64,000 nt of DNA from CAG-791 sp045130475 (GCA_045130475.1 JBGUPU010000034.1:1-64000); one strand, 5' to 3'; numbered from the stretch's first letter, positions 7,791-15,946 are shown. The notes: generated by a model not told the origin, from the letters alone. Numbers and translations are program-made.

Positions 7791-8546
7791 TCATTTTTCT
7801 GCTATGACAATCGGCTGATAAAAACCAGTTTCCTCCGGGAACTTCCAGACCACCTCACTGCATCCGTTGGACAGCAGCAGATGTGTCAGTTCCTCTCTGC
7901 GGACAGCACGGTATTCACAAACAAACTTACTGATCTGAAGGCTATCCTCGTCATCAATAATGTATTGCGTCAGTTGATAAATATCTCCCTTCCATTCCCA
8001 CGTTTGGAAAGAAACGCGCTGTCCCTCTGTTGTCTTATGGATATAAGGCGGAGAATAAGGAGGCTTCTCGGTCAGAAGGCTGTCATAATCCCGAATGCTG
8101 GCGACAAAAATACCGCCCGGTCTGATCTGTCCGGTGATGCTTCGCACAGCAGATTCCAAGGCCTCTTTTGTAAGCATATGAGGCAGAGCGTTGTCCATGG
8201 CAATCGCAATATCAAACTGTCCGGAAAAAACATCCGATAAGGCACAGAAGTCTGCGTTTTCATATCGGATCTTTACACCATCCTTTTTGGCACGCTCTGC
8301 TGCCTCAGCAAGCTCCCCGTCACTGATATCCGATGCGGTTACAGAATATCCGAGACCTGCCAGTCCGATGGCCTGTGTTCCGATCCCGCAGGCACAGTCC
8401 AGGATCTGCGCTGCCCTGTCAAATCCTTTGTCTGAAAAAATCTTATTCAGGATGGCTGCCTGCTCCCTGGTCGCGGCATGCCAATCAAGAAAAAGCTTGT
8501 CATATTGGGCTGCCATATTATCATAAAAGGTCTGCGTAATATTCAT
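7791..8546 (-). CDS. Class I SAM-dependent methyltransferase
   Basis: The 251-residue protein shows the Rossmann-type methyltransferase motifs: motif I ILDCACGIGTQAIGLAGLGY near residues 47-66, the acidic post-I strand VTASDISD, and FDIAIAMDNALPHM for the motif IV region. The beta-strand tail is also typical of the small-molecule methyltransferase group (methyltransferase domain 25). The substrate cannot be read from the sequence. GGGAGGT nine bases upstream supports the start. It lies 29 bases upstream of the amylase gene on the same strand and may share its transcript, but no functional link is evident. Confidence 0.88.
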   Translation of the reverse strand: MNITQTFYDNMAAQYDKLFLDWHAATREQAAILNKIFSDKGFDRAAQILDCACGIGTQAIGLAGLGYSVTASDISDGELAEAAERAKKDGVKIRYENADFCALSDVFSGQFDIAIAMDNALPHMLTKEALESAVRSITGQIRPGGIFVASIRDYDSLLTEKPPYSPPYIHKTTEGQRVSFQTWEWKGDIYQLTQYIIDDEDSLQISKFVCEYRAVRREELTHLLLSNGCSEVVWKFPEETGFYQPIVIAEK

Positions 8547-8801
8547 GAGACACTACCTCCCGCCCAAAAACCACAGGTCTCTGATGTTACAGTTTTCATG
8601 CTCACCCCATTATAAAACACATGTTTATTTCGAACAATGAACAATAAAGATAGAGATTTTTCTCGAGATTTTTCCAGAAACAGGATATGATAAAGGCAGT
8701 ACAGAAAATGCGCCGACAACTTCGTCAGCATCTGGACAAATACAGGTGTGCGGCGGAGAGGATTTGAATCTGAGCTGATAAACATAAAGGAGGATATTAT
8801 C

Positions 8802-9320
8802 ATGGCAGATACATTGACCACCCTGAAGACGCGCCGCAGCTGCCGCGCATACAAACCTGAACATGTCGAAGACGAGAAAATCAAAGCAATCGTAGAAGCC
8901 GGAACCTATGCCGCAACAGGCATGGGCAAGCAGTCCCCCATTATCCTTGTGATCAAGGATCAGGAAGTCTACAATACACTGAAAAAGCTCAACGCAGCTG
9001 CGCTGGGTATGGACATCGATCCCTTCTACGGTGCGCCGGACCTTCTGGTCGTTCTGGCAAATAAGGACATGCCTACCTACCTCAATGACGGAAGTCTCGT
9101 GATGGGCAATCTGATGAATGCTGCTGCCGACCTCGGCGTTGCAAGCTGCTGGATCCACCGCGCCAAGGAAGAGTTCGAGAGTGAAGAAGGCAAGGCTATC
9201 CTCAAAAAGCTCGGCATTGAAGGAAACTACGAAGGCATCGGCAACCTGATCCTCGGCTATGCGGCTAAGCCTGCTGGCGAAGCTGCCCCGAGAAAAGCTG
9301 ACTACGTTTACTATGTCTGA
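8802..9320 (+). CDS. Nitroreductase-family flavoprotein
   Basis: The 172-residue protein begins TLKTRRSCRAYKPE, the FMN phosphate-binding RRSxRxY motif of NADH/FMN nitroreductases. Further family signatures are TYAATGMGKQSP, which lines the flavin, and NLMNAAADLGVASCWI in the C-terminal half. Short single-domain enzymes of this kind act as dimers and reduce nitro compounds or quinones in the cytoplasm. I placed the start at 8802 because AAAGGAGG lies nine to ten bases upstream; the frame is open 18 codons farther, but those codons lack family similarity. The gene stands alone, divergent from the methyltransferase and closed by a strong terminator. Confidence 0.92.
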   Translation: MADTLTTLKTRRSCRAYKPEHVEDEKIKAIVEAGTYAATGMGKQSPIILVIKDQEVYNTLKKLNAAALGMDIDPFYGAPDLLVVLANKDMPTYLNDGSLVMGNLMNAAADLGVASCWIHRAKEEFESEEGKAILKKLGIEGNYEGIGNLILGYAAKPAGEAAPRKADYVYYV

Positions 9321-9365
9321 TCATAGAACATCATAATATTAACGTAGCAAAATATCGCGCAAGCA

Positions 9366-9407
9366 AAACTCCCGGCAATCGGCTTCACCGCCGATGGCCG
9401 GGAGTTT
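9366..9407. terminator. Bidirectional terminator
   Basis: AAACTCCCGGC, then ATCGGC, pairs with GCCGAT and GCCGGGAGTTT, giving a long GC-rich stem with A-run on the left and T-run on the right. It separates the plus-strand nitroreductase from the convergent zinc-ribbon gene and can serve both. Confidence 0.88.
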
Positions 9408-9446
9408 TCATTCTGTTATTTCTTCGTTTATGTTCTATCATTAATG

Positions 9447-10448
9447 TCAGTCCGCCAGATGGTAGCCGTCCCGTACATAGCGAAGATCAGCCTCCATTTC
9501 GGCAGCATCAGTCCAACCTGAGAAGGATTGAGCGTAGGAAAATCCCTGGGTATATCCAAAGTTAAAGCCCTGAAGGCTTCCATAGTCTGCCGTCAGCACC
9601 CCGTCTGCCGGGATTTTCAAGTCGGTATAGCGACAGGCCTCGTAGCCGATATAGACCGATCCGTCTGCGCGCGTGACGTTTACCTGGTAAGTGTCGTAGA
9701 GTACATTACGCTCATACGAATTTTCCTCGTTCGAAATGAACAGGTACATCCGGTAAGGAGTATAAGTCAAATCCTGAGCAAGGGATGAGGAAACAATATC
9801 ATTCCAGTCTTCCCGTATAAGTCGTTCAGTGTTGGAATGAATCGCGTTGAGATTATCTCCGCTCAGCTGATCGGTGCCCAGCACCCATGCAGTGAGTCCC
9901 TTTACTGTAAAATTTTTTTCGGAAGGTTCAAAACGCCAGCCGGCAGGGGCTTTTGCTTTCACCGTGACCATGTCGCCGTTGTTAAGCCCAGTCTCCGGTA
10001 TAATCTCAAACCGGGTAGAATCGGCATACTCCACGGCACTTCTGTCGGAAATCTGCAGTTCTGCCCTGCCTTCGCCGGACATACCGGAAAACTTAACGCT
10101 CACGATTGTAAAGGGATCGGCCGTGCGGGGAAAGGCGAGCTCGTGCATGGGTGAGTTGGGAATGAACACATTGATCAGGCAGATTCCTGCGATTACGCAA
10201 AGGGCGATGAGCCAGCCCTTCAGCCGGCGGCTGCGCTGCCTTTTTCTCTGCAGATCCTTGATGTCCTCTTCGGCGCGGGCATTCGCTATACGCCGCTCAT
10301 ATTCCTCCTGCGCGTCGTCTTCCTTCTCTATGAGCATTTTATGCCCGCAGTAGGGGCAGACGGCCGTTTCACCGTCCGGCGACAGTTCCATTCTCCCTCC
10401 GCAGGAGGGGCAGACAAGAGACAGCGTCTTCATTTTTACCTGATCCAT
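9447..10448 (-). CDS. Zinc-ribbon membrane protein of unknown function
   Basis: The protein of about 333 residues has an N-terminal zinc ribbon of two CPxCG knuckles (SLVCPSCGGRMEL, then AVCPYCGHKML), a charged coiled segment (about 45-75), one membrane helix (GWLIALCVIAGICLINVFIP) and a roughly 230-residue extracytoplasmic part. That part includes a beta-rich segment resembling DUF4352/Ig-like folds, then an acidic tail rich in Tyr and Asp. I chose the ATG at 10448, with AGGAGG 11 bases upstream, over an upstream ATG that overlaps the next gene and lacks such a site. Similar zinc-ribbon/TM proteins are common in Firmicutes but have no established role. Function unknown. Confidence 0.7.
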   Translation of the reverse strand: MDQVKMKTLSLVCPSCGGRMELSPDGETAVCPYCGHKMLIEKEDDAQEEYERRIANARAEEDIKDLQRKRQRSRRLKGWLIALCVIAGICLINVFIPNSPMHELAFPRTADPFTIVSVKFSGMSGEGRAELQISDRSAVEYADSTRFEIIPETGLNNGDMVTVKAKAPAGWRFEPSEKNFTVKGLTAWVLGTDQLSGDNLNAIHSNTERLIREDWNDIVSSSLAQDLTYTPYRMYLFISNEENSYERNVLYDTYQVNVTRADGSVYIGYEACRYTDLKIPADGVLTADYGSLQGFNFGYTQGFSYAQSFSGWTDAAEMEADLRYVRDGYHLAD

Positions 10449-10497
10449 GTTATTGCAAGCCTCCTGATTAAGTAATGATTCGTGGATCGAAAAAACA

Positions 10498-10695
10498 TCA
10501 GTCCCTTCCTGAGCCGTCATTATAAACAGGGGATATAACCGGCTTCCCTTCTCTGTCCAATAACGGAGTTAAGCCTCCCGAATATCCATCCTTATGGAAG
10601 AGATAATTGACACCCGTTTCCTTGTCAACCCAGATCTGGGTAACGGTAATCGTCCCCTGTGAATATATCCTTTCGAATCTTTCATTTTTTGCCAT
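10498..10695 (-). CDS. Small DUF6440-like protein
   Basis: This 65-residue protein contains FERIYSQGTITVTQIWVDKE followed by TGVNYLFHKDGYSGGLTPLL, the pattern I associate with DUF6440: a short beta-rich cytosolic protein of unknown function. AGGAG about eight bases upstream supports the ATG at 10695. The amidohydrolase stop is immediately upstream, so the two genes are very likely one transcript, continuing into the zinc-ribbon gene. No catalytic residues can be named. Confidence 0.7.
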   Translation of the reverse strand: MAKNERFERIYSQGTITVTQIWVDKETGVNYLFHKDGYSGGLTPLLDREGKPVISPVYNDGSGRD

Positions 10696-10696
10696 T

Positions 10697-12046
10697 TTAA
10701 AAACTCCTTTCACATTGCATTTCACTCATCACCTGATGATGCAGCTGCGCTTCATCAATACCGCAGGAAAAAACACCGTTACTATAAACAACTTTCCCGT
10801 TTACAATCGTCGTATGAATGTTTTCAGCAGAGGCCGAATACACAAGTGTTGCCATTGGATCGTGCATGGGAATGGATCTTATCCGCGCCGGATCAAACAA
10901 AATGATATCAGCCTTCTTTCCCACCTCGAGAGTTCCGATTTCTTTTTCCATTCCGAGTGCCTTTGCGCCCCCCGCTGTCGCCATCCTGACAACCTTCTCT
11001 GCACTCATAGCGGTTGCATCGCGGCAGACCCCTTTATGGATCAGGGCCGCCAGTCTCATCGTATCGAGCATGTCTGTCGTATTATTGCTCGCAGCACCAT
11101 CGGTTCCCAGTGATATATTCATACCTGCTTGGAGACAGGCCGGGATTGGGGCAATGCCGGAACCAAGGTAGAGGTTCGCTGCAGGGTTATGGCTGATCGA
11201 GATCCCTCTTTCAGCAAAAAGTTTTATTTCCTTCTGTGTAAGATATACACAATGGACCGCGAGGAACTGATCGGTCAGGAAACCGATTTCATCAAGAAGA
11301 TCCACAATGTTTTTGCCGTAATGCCGCCGGCACATTTCGTTATCTTCCTGCGTTTCATTCAGATGCATGGAATAACGTATCTTCCGGTCAAGACAGTACT
11401 CCAGTATTGCCTCGTACCCCTTTTTTGTTGTCGCCCATGTCACATCAGGTCCTGTCCAGATGGAAAGCATGTCATCCGTATGAAACTTTTTCCTCAGGCG
11501 CTCTACTTCTTCAATGGCTTTTTCTACCGGTTCGACATAAACGTCAGGGACATTGTACTCCTCTCCAAAATCCTGAAAGGTGCGCATGAGGACGCTGCGA
11601 ATACCTGTCTTCTGCATGGTTTCAATACACACGTCAGCGAGCTCCGGGTCCTGGTTGGTATAGAAGAATTCACATAAGGTCGTGCATCCGCTCTTGAGAG
11701 CTTCAAGGCAGGCAACCAGCGCGGCAAGTTCCTGCTGCCGGTGAGTTACTCTGACCCCAAAGGGCTGCACGGAACTGTTCAGCCAGCTGATGAGAGGGAG
11801 ATCCGCGCCAAGTCCTTTGAGCAGGGACTGGAAGCAATGTACATGCGTATTCACGAAACCGGGAAAAGCGATCTTCCCCCTTGCATCAATACGTTTTTTT
11901 GCCCGGCAGCAGAAATCAGAGGTTTGTTTTTCAAGAAGTGCTATAGTTCCATTTATTATGCCAATGGTTCCATTCTCAATGAACGTTTTATTTGCGTTCA
12001 TCGTGAGGATGGCCGCATTTTCAATGACAAGTTCATAGACTCTCAT
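10697..12046 (-). CDS. Amidohydrolase, MTA/SAH-deaminase-like
   Basis: The 449-residue protein is a cyclic amidohydrolase of the MtaD/AtzA/guanine deaminase branch. Visible metal ligands are VNTHVHC near residue 66, MHLNETQEDNEM with the third-strand His, VHCVYLTQKE with the fourth, and SLGTDGAASNN with the catalytic Asp. A C-terminal composite domain follows, with KADIILFDP and IVNGKVVYSNG. Such enzymes deaminate 5'-methylthioadenosine, S-adenosylhomocysteine, adenosine or related purines in the cytoplasm; guanine or 8-oxoguanine are alternatives. GGAGGGTG lies just upstream of the ATG. The DUF6440 gene follows within two bases. Confidence 0.87.
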   Translation of the reverse strand: MRVYELVIENAAILTMNANKTFIENGTIGIINGTIALLEKQTSDFCCRAKKRIDARGKIAFPGFVNTHVHCFQSLLKGLGADLPLISWLNSSVQPFGVRVTHRQQELAALVACLEALKSGCTTLCEFFYTNQDPELADVCIETMQKTGIRSVLMRTFQDFGEEYNVPDVYVEPVEKAIEEVERLRKKFHTDDMLSIWTGPDVTWATTKKGYEAILEYCLDRKIRYSMHLNETQEDNEMCRRHYGKNIVDLLDEIGFLTDQFLAVHCVYLTQKEIKLFAERGISISHNPAANLYLGSGIAPIPACLQAGMNISLGTDGAASNNTTDMLDTMRLAALIHKGVCRDATAMSAEKVVRMATAGGAKALGMEKEIGTLEVGKKADIILFDPARIRSIPMHDPMATLVYSASAENIHTTIVNGKVVYSNGVFSCGIDEAQLHHQVMSEMQCERSF

Positions 12047-12163
12047 TCATCACCCTCCGCTTTCATTCAACTGCATCCACCGGGAATTATACCATACATT
12101 GACGAGGCGATAAAACACCGTTGAGAAAGCATACCTGCAGCAAGCCGCGCAAGAAAGAGCAGC

Positions 12164-12190
12164 AAAAAGGCGCCTCCGAAGAGACGCCTT
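12164..12190 (-). terminator. Terminator after the GNAT gene
   Basis: On the minus strand AAGGCG-T-CTC, loop TTCG, then GAG-G-CGCCTT is followed by TTT. The UUCG loop and T-run make a good intrinsic terminator about 58 bases past the acetyltransferase stop codon. Confidence 0.85.
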
Positions 12191-12247
12191 CCGACAGTTG
12201 GACAAACTGGAGACTATCAAAATCCTCTGGTTTTCCCCTTATTTTGT

Positions 12248-12874
12248 TTAGAATATTTGACCCGGAAGCTTCAGCTTCTGCTTGGGCGGGAAGGCCTTGT
12301 CAAATTCTTCTACCTCAGAATCCTCTACATAGTAACCCTGCGGCGTCTGATAGATTCCGGTGATACCGTCAAGGTATCCCGGGATCAGTTCTTTGCAGAG
12401 GAAGAATGAGTCATCCGCTCCTTCCGATAAGTCGTGGTAGCGAATGCCAAACTCACGGGCATATGTGAAGCCGCAATTGCCATAAAAGCCGATGTTGCCC
12501 TCAAACAAAACAGCCCCGTAACCAAGTTCCGCTGCTTTCTCCAGGGAGTAGTCCAGCAGAGCTTTGCCATAGCCTTTGCGCTTAAGCTCCGGTGTGATGC
12601 CGATCGGCCCCATAGTCAGAACAGGGATCACCCTGCCGTCATCCGCTTCGATGATCGTTTTCATAAACATATTCTGTCCGATCAGTCTTCCGTCCTGTTC
12701 CATGACGAAGTCCAACTCTCTGATGAAAGCCGGATCGTCCCTGAGCACGTGGATCACATAATGCTCACTGCATCCCGGGCGGTAAATATTCCAGAATGAC
12801 TCTCGTACGAGGTTTTCTACTTCTCTGTGGTCTTCGTTTTTTTCCAAACGAATAATATAGTTTTTCGTATTCAT
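12248..12874 (-). CDS. GNAT-family N-acetyltransferase
   Basis: The 208-residue protein has a GNAT fold. The acetyl-CoA pyrophosphate-binding motif A is LTMGPIGITPELKRKGYGKA near residues 86-106 (the Q/RxxGxG/A element is KRKGYGKA), followed by GYGAVLFEGNIGFYGNCGFT, a form seen in the DUF4081/Eis-related and YhbS-like acetyltransferases. The C-terminal part has an insertion ending KLKLPGQIF. The substrate is unknown; amine or antibiotic acetylation is possible but unsupported. Its start lies 10 bases downstream of the XRE gene stop, so it is the last gene of a PAP2-XRE-GNAT transcript ending at the terminator at 12164-12190. Confidence 0.87.
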   Translation of the reverse strand: MNTKNYIIRLEKNEDHREVENLVRESFWNIYRPGCSEHYVIHVLRDDPAFIRELDFVMEQDGRLIGQNMFMKTIIEADDGRVIPVLTMGPIGITPELKRKGYGKALLDYSLEKAAELGYGAVLFEGNIGFYGNCGFTYAREFGIRYHDLSEGADDSFFLCKELIPGYLDGITGIYQTPQGYYVEDSEVEEFDKAFPPKQKLKLPGQIF

Positions 12875-12884
12875 TGTTTTTCTC

Positions 12885-13493
12885 CTATTGTTGTTTTACT
12901 TTGGCTATCAGGAAGCCTTTGATGACCAGGAAGGAGAAACAGACGATACCGGCATATGGCTGCCTGGCCGCGATAAAAACAGTGACTGCGAGTATTGACA
13001 GGATGGTTCCTGTAACAAGCCTGTGTCTGTTCCATACCGGATTATCGAAATTGGCGATGATCGCTCCGCAGATTCCATTCAGGATTGTAACCCCTATGAT
13101 CACAGCAAAAACGGTCTTTATCCAAGGATTGATCCCCCTCAGGCCAAACAGAGATACCGCTTCGTGGGAAGCTGTTCCATTTCCAAACGCTGGTATAAAC
13201 AGCAGTATAGCCAGAAGAATATCCAAGGCATTGCATATGAGCGAGACGTACTTATCGATGAACTCTTTCTTTTCGTTTTCTGCCACAGAAATCATCTCAT
13301 CCGAACAGATCAGATCATCAATCGTTACGGAAAAATAACGGGATATTTCTTTTAATGAGTCAATGCTCGGATACCCTCTGCCGGACTCCCACTTTGAAAT
13401 CGCCGTTCTTGAAACAAACAGGGCTTCAGCAAGTTCCTCCTGCGTCATTGACCTGCTCTTTCGCAATTCCTGTAATTTCTCATTGAACTCCAT
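12885..13493 (-). CDS. XRE-family regulator with membrane domain
   Basis: The N-terminal 65 residues are a Cro/C1-type helix-turn-helix (MTQEELAEALFVSRTAISKW, then ESGRGYPSIDSLKEISRYF). The remainder carries four or so hydrophobic segments, for example LICNALDILLAILLFIPAF and KTVFAVIIGVTILNGICGAI, so the protein is predicted to sit in the membrane with its DNA-binding head inside. This layout is frequent among Firmicutes XRE proteins; the signal sensed is unknown. Its start overlaps the 3' end of the PAP2 gene by 14 bases, which implies translational coupling. Confidence 0.87.
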   Translation of the reverse strand: MEFNEKLQELRKSRSMTQEELAEALFVSRTAISKWESGRGYPSIDSLKEISRYFSVTIDDLICSDEMISVAENEKKEFIDKYVSLICNALDILLAILLFIPAFGNGTASHEAVSLFGLRGINPWIKTVFAVIIGVTILNGICGAIIANFDNPVWNRHRLVTGTILSILAVTVFIAARQPYAGIVCFSFLVIKGFLIAKVKQQ

Positions 13494-14190
13494 CTGACGC
13501 CTCCGTCTTCAGGTTCGGTATCTTTGAGTCATAATTAGCTGCCATAAAGTGATAGATCATAAACAGACCGGAACTTAGTAAAACAGAGCCTATGATATCT
13601 GTTGCCCAGTGGACGCCTGAGATCAGCCTGCCTGCAACCATAAACACTGAGAAAACTATTACAAAAATGGTTATTGCCTTACGGAGAACTGCGCTCAAAA
13701 CTCTTCGATCAGCCTGAAATTTCAATGTCGGCATCACGCTTAAAACCAGCAGCGTAGTCGAAGATGGATAAGACGCTTCCAGGTTTCCTCCTATCAAAAT
13801 CGGTCTGTAATTGATCGGTACCATCTCGAAAAGCAGGTAGCAGAAAATAACCGCCACATAATAAACTCCCAACAGCAGGATATCGGAATCGACCCTCAGC
13901 AGACTTCTCCGTTTTATCCACTGGACAATGCCCAAAAGCCCAAAGCCCATACATATGAAGATTGGAACGAGACCAAGCCAATCAGTAATTGTATAGATCA
14001 ACATGTGTACACCCGTCATTCGATGAAACCACACATTGAAAGAGGCAAACCCGATCTCAGTTCCCCTGGGTCCGGCTGTCTGCACATCGATATGCCGGAT
14101 CAGTATGGTCCACACAATGAAACCTGCCAGAAGCACTAGCCCCGGCATCAGTTCTCTTTTTCCCTTATCTTTCATTCTTTTATCCTTCAT
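13480..14190 (-). CDS. PAP2-family membrane phosphatase-like protein
   Basis: The 236-residue protein has six predicted membrane segments and the third phosphatase motif GRLISGVHWATD near residues 187-198. The second motif is YPSSTT where the classic family has PSGH, so the usual general-acid His is replaced by Thr. The first motif is also weak (INYRP). It may be an altered lipid phosphatase or a non-catalytic relative; from memory this PSST form recurs in Clostridia and may mark a subfamily. GGAAGG precedes the ATG. The gene leads a three-gene transcript with the XRE and GNAT genes. Two direct repeats at 14218-14243 lie just upstream. Confidence 0.8.
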   Translation of the reverse strand: MKDKRMKDKGKRELMPGLVLLAGFIVWTILIRHIDVQTAGPRGTEIGFASFNVWFHRMTGVHMLIYTITDWLGLVPIFICMGFGLLGIVQWIKRRSLLRVDSDILLLGVYYVAVIFCYLLFEMVPINYRPILIGGNLEASYPSSTTLLVLSVMPTLKFQADRRVLSAVLRKAITIFVIVFSVFMVAGRLISGVHWATDIIGSVLLSSGLFMIYHFMAANYDSKIPNLKTEASDGVQ

Positions 14191-14217
14191 CGTCCTTCCA
14201 TCCTTTCTTCGACCCTC

Positions 14218-14243
14218 TTGTCAGATAGAATTGTCAGATAGAA
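14218..14243. repeat. Tandem 13-bp direct repeat upstream of PAP2 gene
   Basis: TTGTCAGATAGAA occurs twice back to back, about 28 bases before the PAP2 start codon. Such tandem half-sites near a promoter are typical of activator or response-regulator boxes, but the protein that would bind is not known. A TTTACA (-35-like) occurs upstream on the minus strand. Confidence 0.5.
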
Positions 14244-14290
14244 TTTAATGGATGATGATGTAAAAATGAAAGAATCGCTCCGTCACATGT

Positions 14291-14309
14291 ATGACACGAA
14301 TCGTGTCAT
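14291..14309. promoter_or_regulatory. Perfect 19-bp palindrome, probable operator
   Basis: ATGACACGAATCGTGTCAT is a perfect palindrome around a central A. It lies between the acetyltransferase stop (14332) and the PAP2 start (14190). There is no T-run, so it is not an intrinsic terminator. The 9-bp arms fit binding by a dimeric repressor, possibly one of the XRE proteins nearby. Confidence 0.55.
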
Positions 14310-14331
14310 CGCATTATTAAGACTCTGTTGA

Positions 14332-14802
14332 TCACAGCCTGACAAAAGATGCGATTTCCTGCTCCAGAAGTCGGAATACATTTGCAATCAGGAACCCGTC
14401 CGCAATGGCATGATTCATTCGTACAGTCACAGGCATGACAAGCCTGCCGTTTTCTTCCCTGTACTTTCCCCAGTTAATAATGGGGGCAAAAAATAAATAC
14501 CCATCAGGCAGTTCGATATTCAGAGAATCATAAGAAAGCCACGATATAAACGATGCATCAAACCAGTTGGGATGATTCTCCAGATCCAGCCCGTATTCCC
14601 TTGTCTTCTTTGCTTCCTCAACATCCCGGCAGGCAGCCGCGTAAAACTTTGTTCCGGTATGCCTGGAATATGCAGCAAGCTCCGTAACATCAATTCTTGC
14701 AGTAATGGAAGCCGAGCACTTGCAGTCCTCCGAAAAGTGACGAAAGACACCTTTCCGATAGTATTTCTCCCTGTCAATTACCTTGTAGTTCATCTGCGTC
14801 AT
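14332..14802 (-). CDS. CatA-like chloramphenicol acetyltransferase, shortened
   Basis: The 156-residue protein starts MNYKVIDREKYYRKGVFRHF and ends with VTVRMNHAIADGFLIANVFR, which keep the layout of type A chloramphenicol acetyltransferases, including the catalytic His and structural Asp of HxxxDG. The acyl-channel segment FISWLSYDSLNIELPDGYLF is also present. Full CatA enzymes have about 210-220 residues. Here roughly 60 residues of the middle are missing between KFYAAACRDVEEAKK and REYGLDLENHPNWF, without a frameshift. The protein may be a natural short relative or an in-frame deletion product; resistance activity should not be assumed. It lies downstream of the XRE/SOR-like gene on the same strand. 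Confidence 0.7.
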   Translation of the reverse strand: MTQMNYKVIDREKYYRKGVFRHFSEDCKCSASITARIDVTELAAYSRHTGTKFYAAACRDVEEAKKTREYGLDLENHPNWFDASFISWLSYDSLNIELPDGYLFFAPIINWGKYREENGRLVMPVTVRMNHAIADGFLIANVFRLLEQEIASFVRL

Positions 14803-14853
14803 CCTCTCACATTCCGAGACAGTTCATCCCGTATAAACGTCGTTCACGAAGCC

Positions 14854-15441
14854 TTAGATTGGATTAATTGAAAAAAGCCCGTCACGGTTACAATAATAAA
14901 AGATCCTTCTGACTCCCCTGATCTTAAAACGTGCTTCCGCGTTTCCCTCCGGATAGAGTTTCACCATCTGCATTTCATCAGAAGAAACTGCGGCCGCAAA
15001 GGAAATATAATGCTCCTTTGTCATGCTGTGATCGATCCGCACATAATACTCATTTTCTACGCGCTCGATGAAAAGCTTATGCCGCTCATCTGCGGGTTCT
15101 GCTTCTAAGGGTGTGAGCAGGATCCCGTGACAATGAATTGACGCCTCACCCATGCTGTGTATGGCATTGCCGCACACCGGGCAGACATAGAATTTTGACC
15201 GCAGCATATTGGCAGACACATTTGCATTGTGTACGGTATTGCCGGAAATCAGTTCTGTTACCGATATCTTAAATACATCTGCGATCGGTTCCAGGAGTGT
15301 GATGTCAGGATATCCTTTTGCCGTTTCCCATTTGGAAACGGTCTTGTCGCTGACTCCAAGCTTTTCTGCCAACTGAAGCTGTGTCATCTTATTCTTTTCC
15401 CGCAGTTCTCTGATCACTGCGCCTGTTACATATTGGTTCAT
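14854..15441 (-). CDS. XRE regulator fused to superoxide-reductase-like domain
   Basis: Residues 1-68 form a Cro/C1-type helix-turn-helix (MTQLQLAEKLGVSDKTVSKW). After a linker and a CPVCG knuckle, residues 85-195 look like the iron domain of desulfoferrodoxin/superoxide reductase: a His in DERHKLF, two His in IDHSMTKEHYISF, and Cys in YYCNRDGLF. In superoxide reductases the last motif is CNxHG; here it is CNRDG, so one expected iron-ligand His is Asp. The protein could be a redox- or metal-sensing regulator. It starts 87 bases downstream of the convergent-free hypothetical gene and precedes the acetyltransferase by 51 bases. Domain assignment is from motif reading only. Confidence 0.75.
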   Translation of the reverse strand: MNQYVTGAVIRELREKNKMTQLQLAEKLGVSDKTVSKWETAKGYPDITLLEPIADVFKISVTELISGNTVHNANVSANMLRSKFYVCPVCGNAIHSMGEASIHCHGILLTPLEAEPADERHKLFIERVENEYYVRIDHSMTKEHYISFAAAVSSDEMQMVKLYPEGNAEARFKIRGVRRIFYYCNRDGLFSINPI

Positions 15442-15527
15442 ATTCTTATACCTCCATGTACAGATTGTAGATCAAGGCGCTTGCATGCACTACCTATGGA
15501 AAGTAGAGTTCAGGCCGGGCTCATTTT

Positions 15528-15890
15528 TCATGAGCCGGAAGTATCACATGCCAGATCAACCCATTTTCCATCTTTGAGCGTTTCGAATTTTCCCCATTCG
15601 GGCTTTCCGACATTGCGGCCTTTTACCCGGATGGGGATAAAGGCGTCATGCTGGCACTCAGGCAAGGGATCCTCTATCTCGATCCAGCCTCTTTCATCAA
15701 TCAAATCATTCCAGTCATCATATAAATCCTCCAGCGAATCATAGCACCGATCGGATGCGCACTGAAGAGCATCCGGACTGGAATATGTAAAGAGATAAAA
15801 CCCTTCTTCAGCCTGATAAAGCATGATTTTATATACAAACGTATTGTTGTCTGCTTTATGAGGCTCCTTGAGCCAGGCATATTTTCTCAT
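15528..15890 (-). CDS. Hypothetical acidic cytosolic protein
   Basis: I do not recognise this 120-residue protein. It is soluble, rich in Asp, Glu, Trp and Tyr, with blocks such as FVYKIMLYQAEEGFYLFTYS, YDSLEDLYDDWNDLIDERGW and PIRVKGRNVGKPEWGKFETL, and no signal peptide or membrane helix. GAGG nine bases before the ATG at 15890 favours that start; the frame is open upstream to a TTG that overlaps the TetR stop. It follows the TetR gene closely on the same strand and may be co-transcribed. No function is assigned. Confidence 0.6.
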   Translation of the reverse strand: MRKYAWLKEPHKADNNTFVYKIMLYQAEEGFYLFTYSSPDALQCASDRCYDSLEDLYDDWNDLIDERGWIEIEDPLPECQHDAFIPIRVKGRNVGKPEWGKFETLKDGKWVDLACDTSGS

Positions 15891-15946
15891 AGCTTCATCC
15901 TCAAAAACACGGTGAGTTTTCCGCTCATGTTCTCCATAACATCCGC

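Noticed and set aside
8735..8790. tRNA-like string GGATTTGAATC before the first nitroreductase
   Set aside because: The opposite strand resembles a T-loop, but the arms do not pair and no acceptor or anticodon stem can be drawn.
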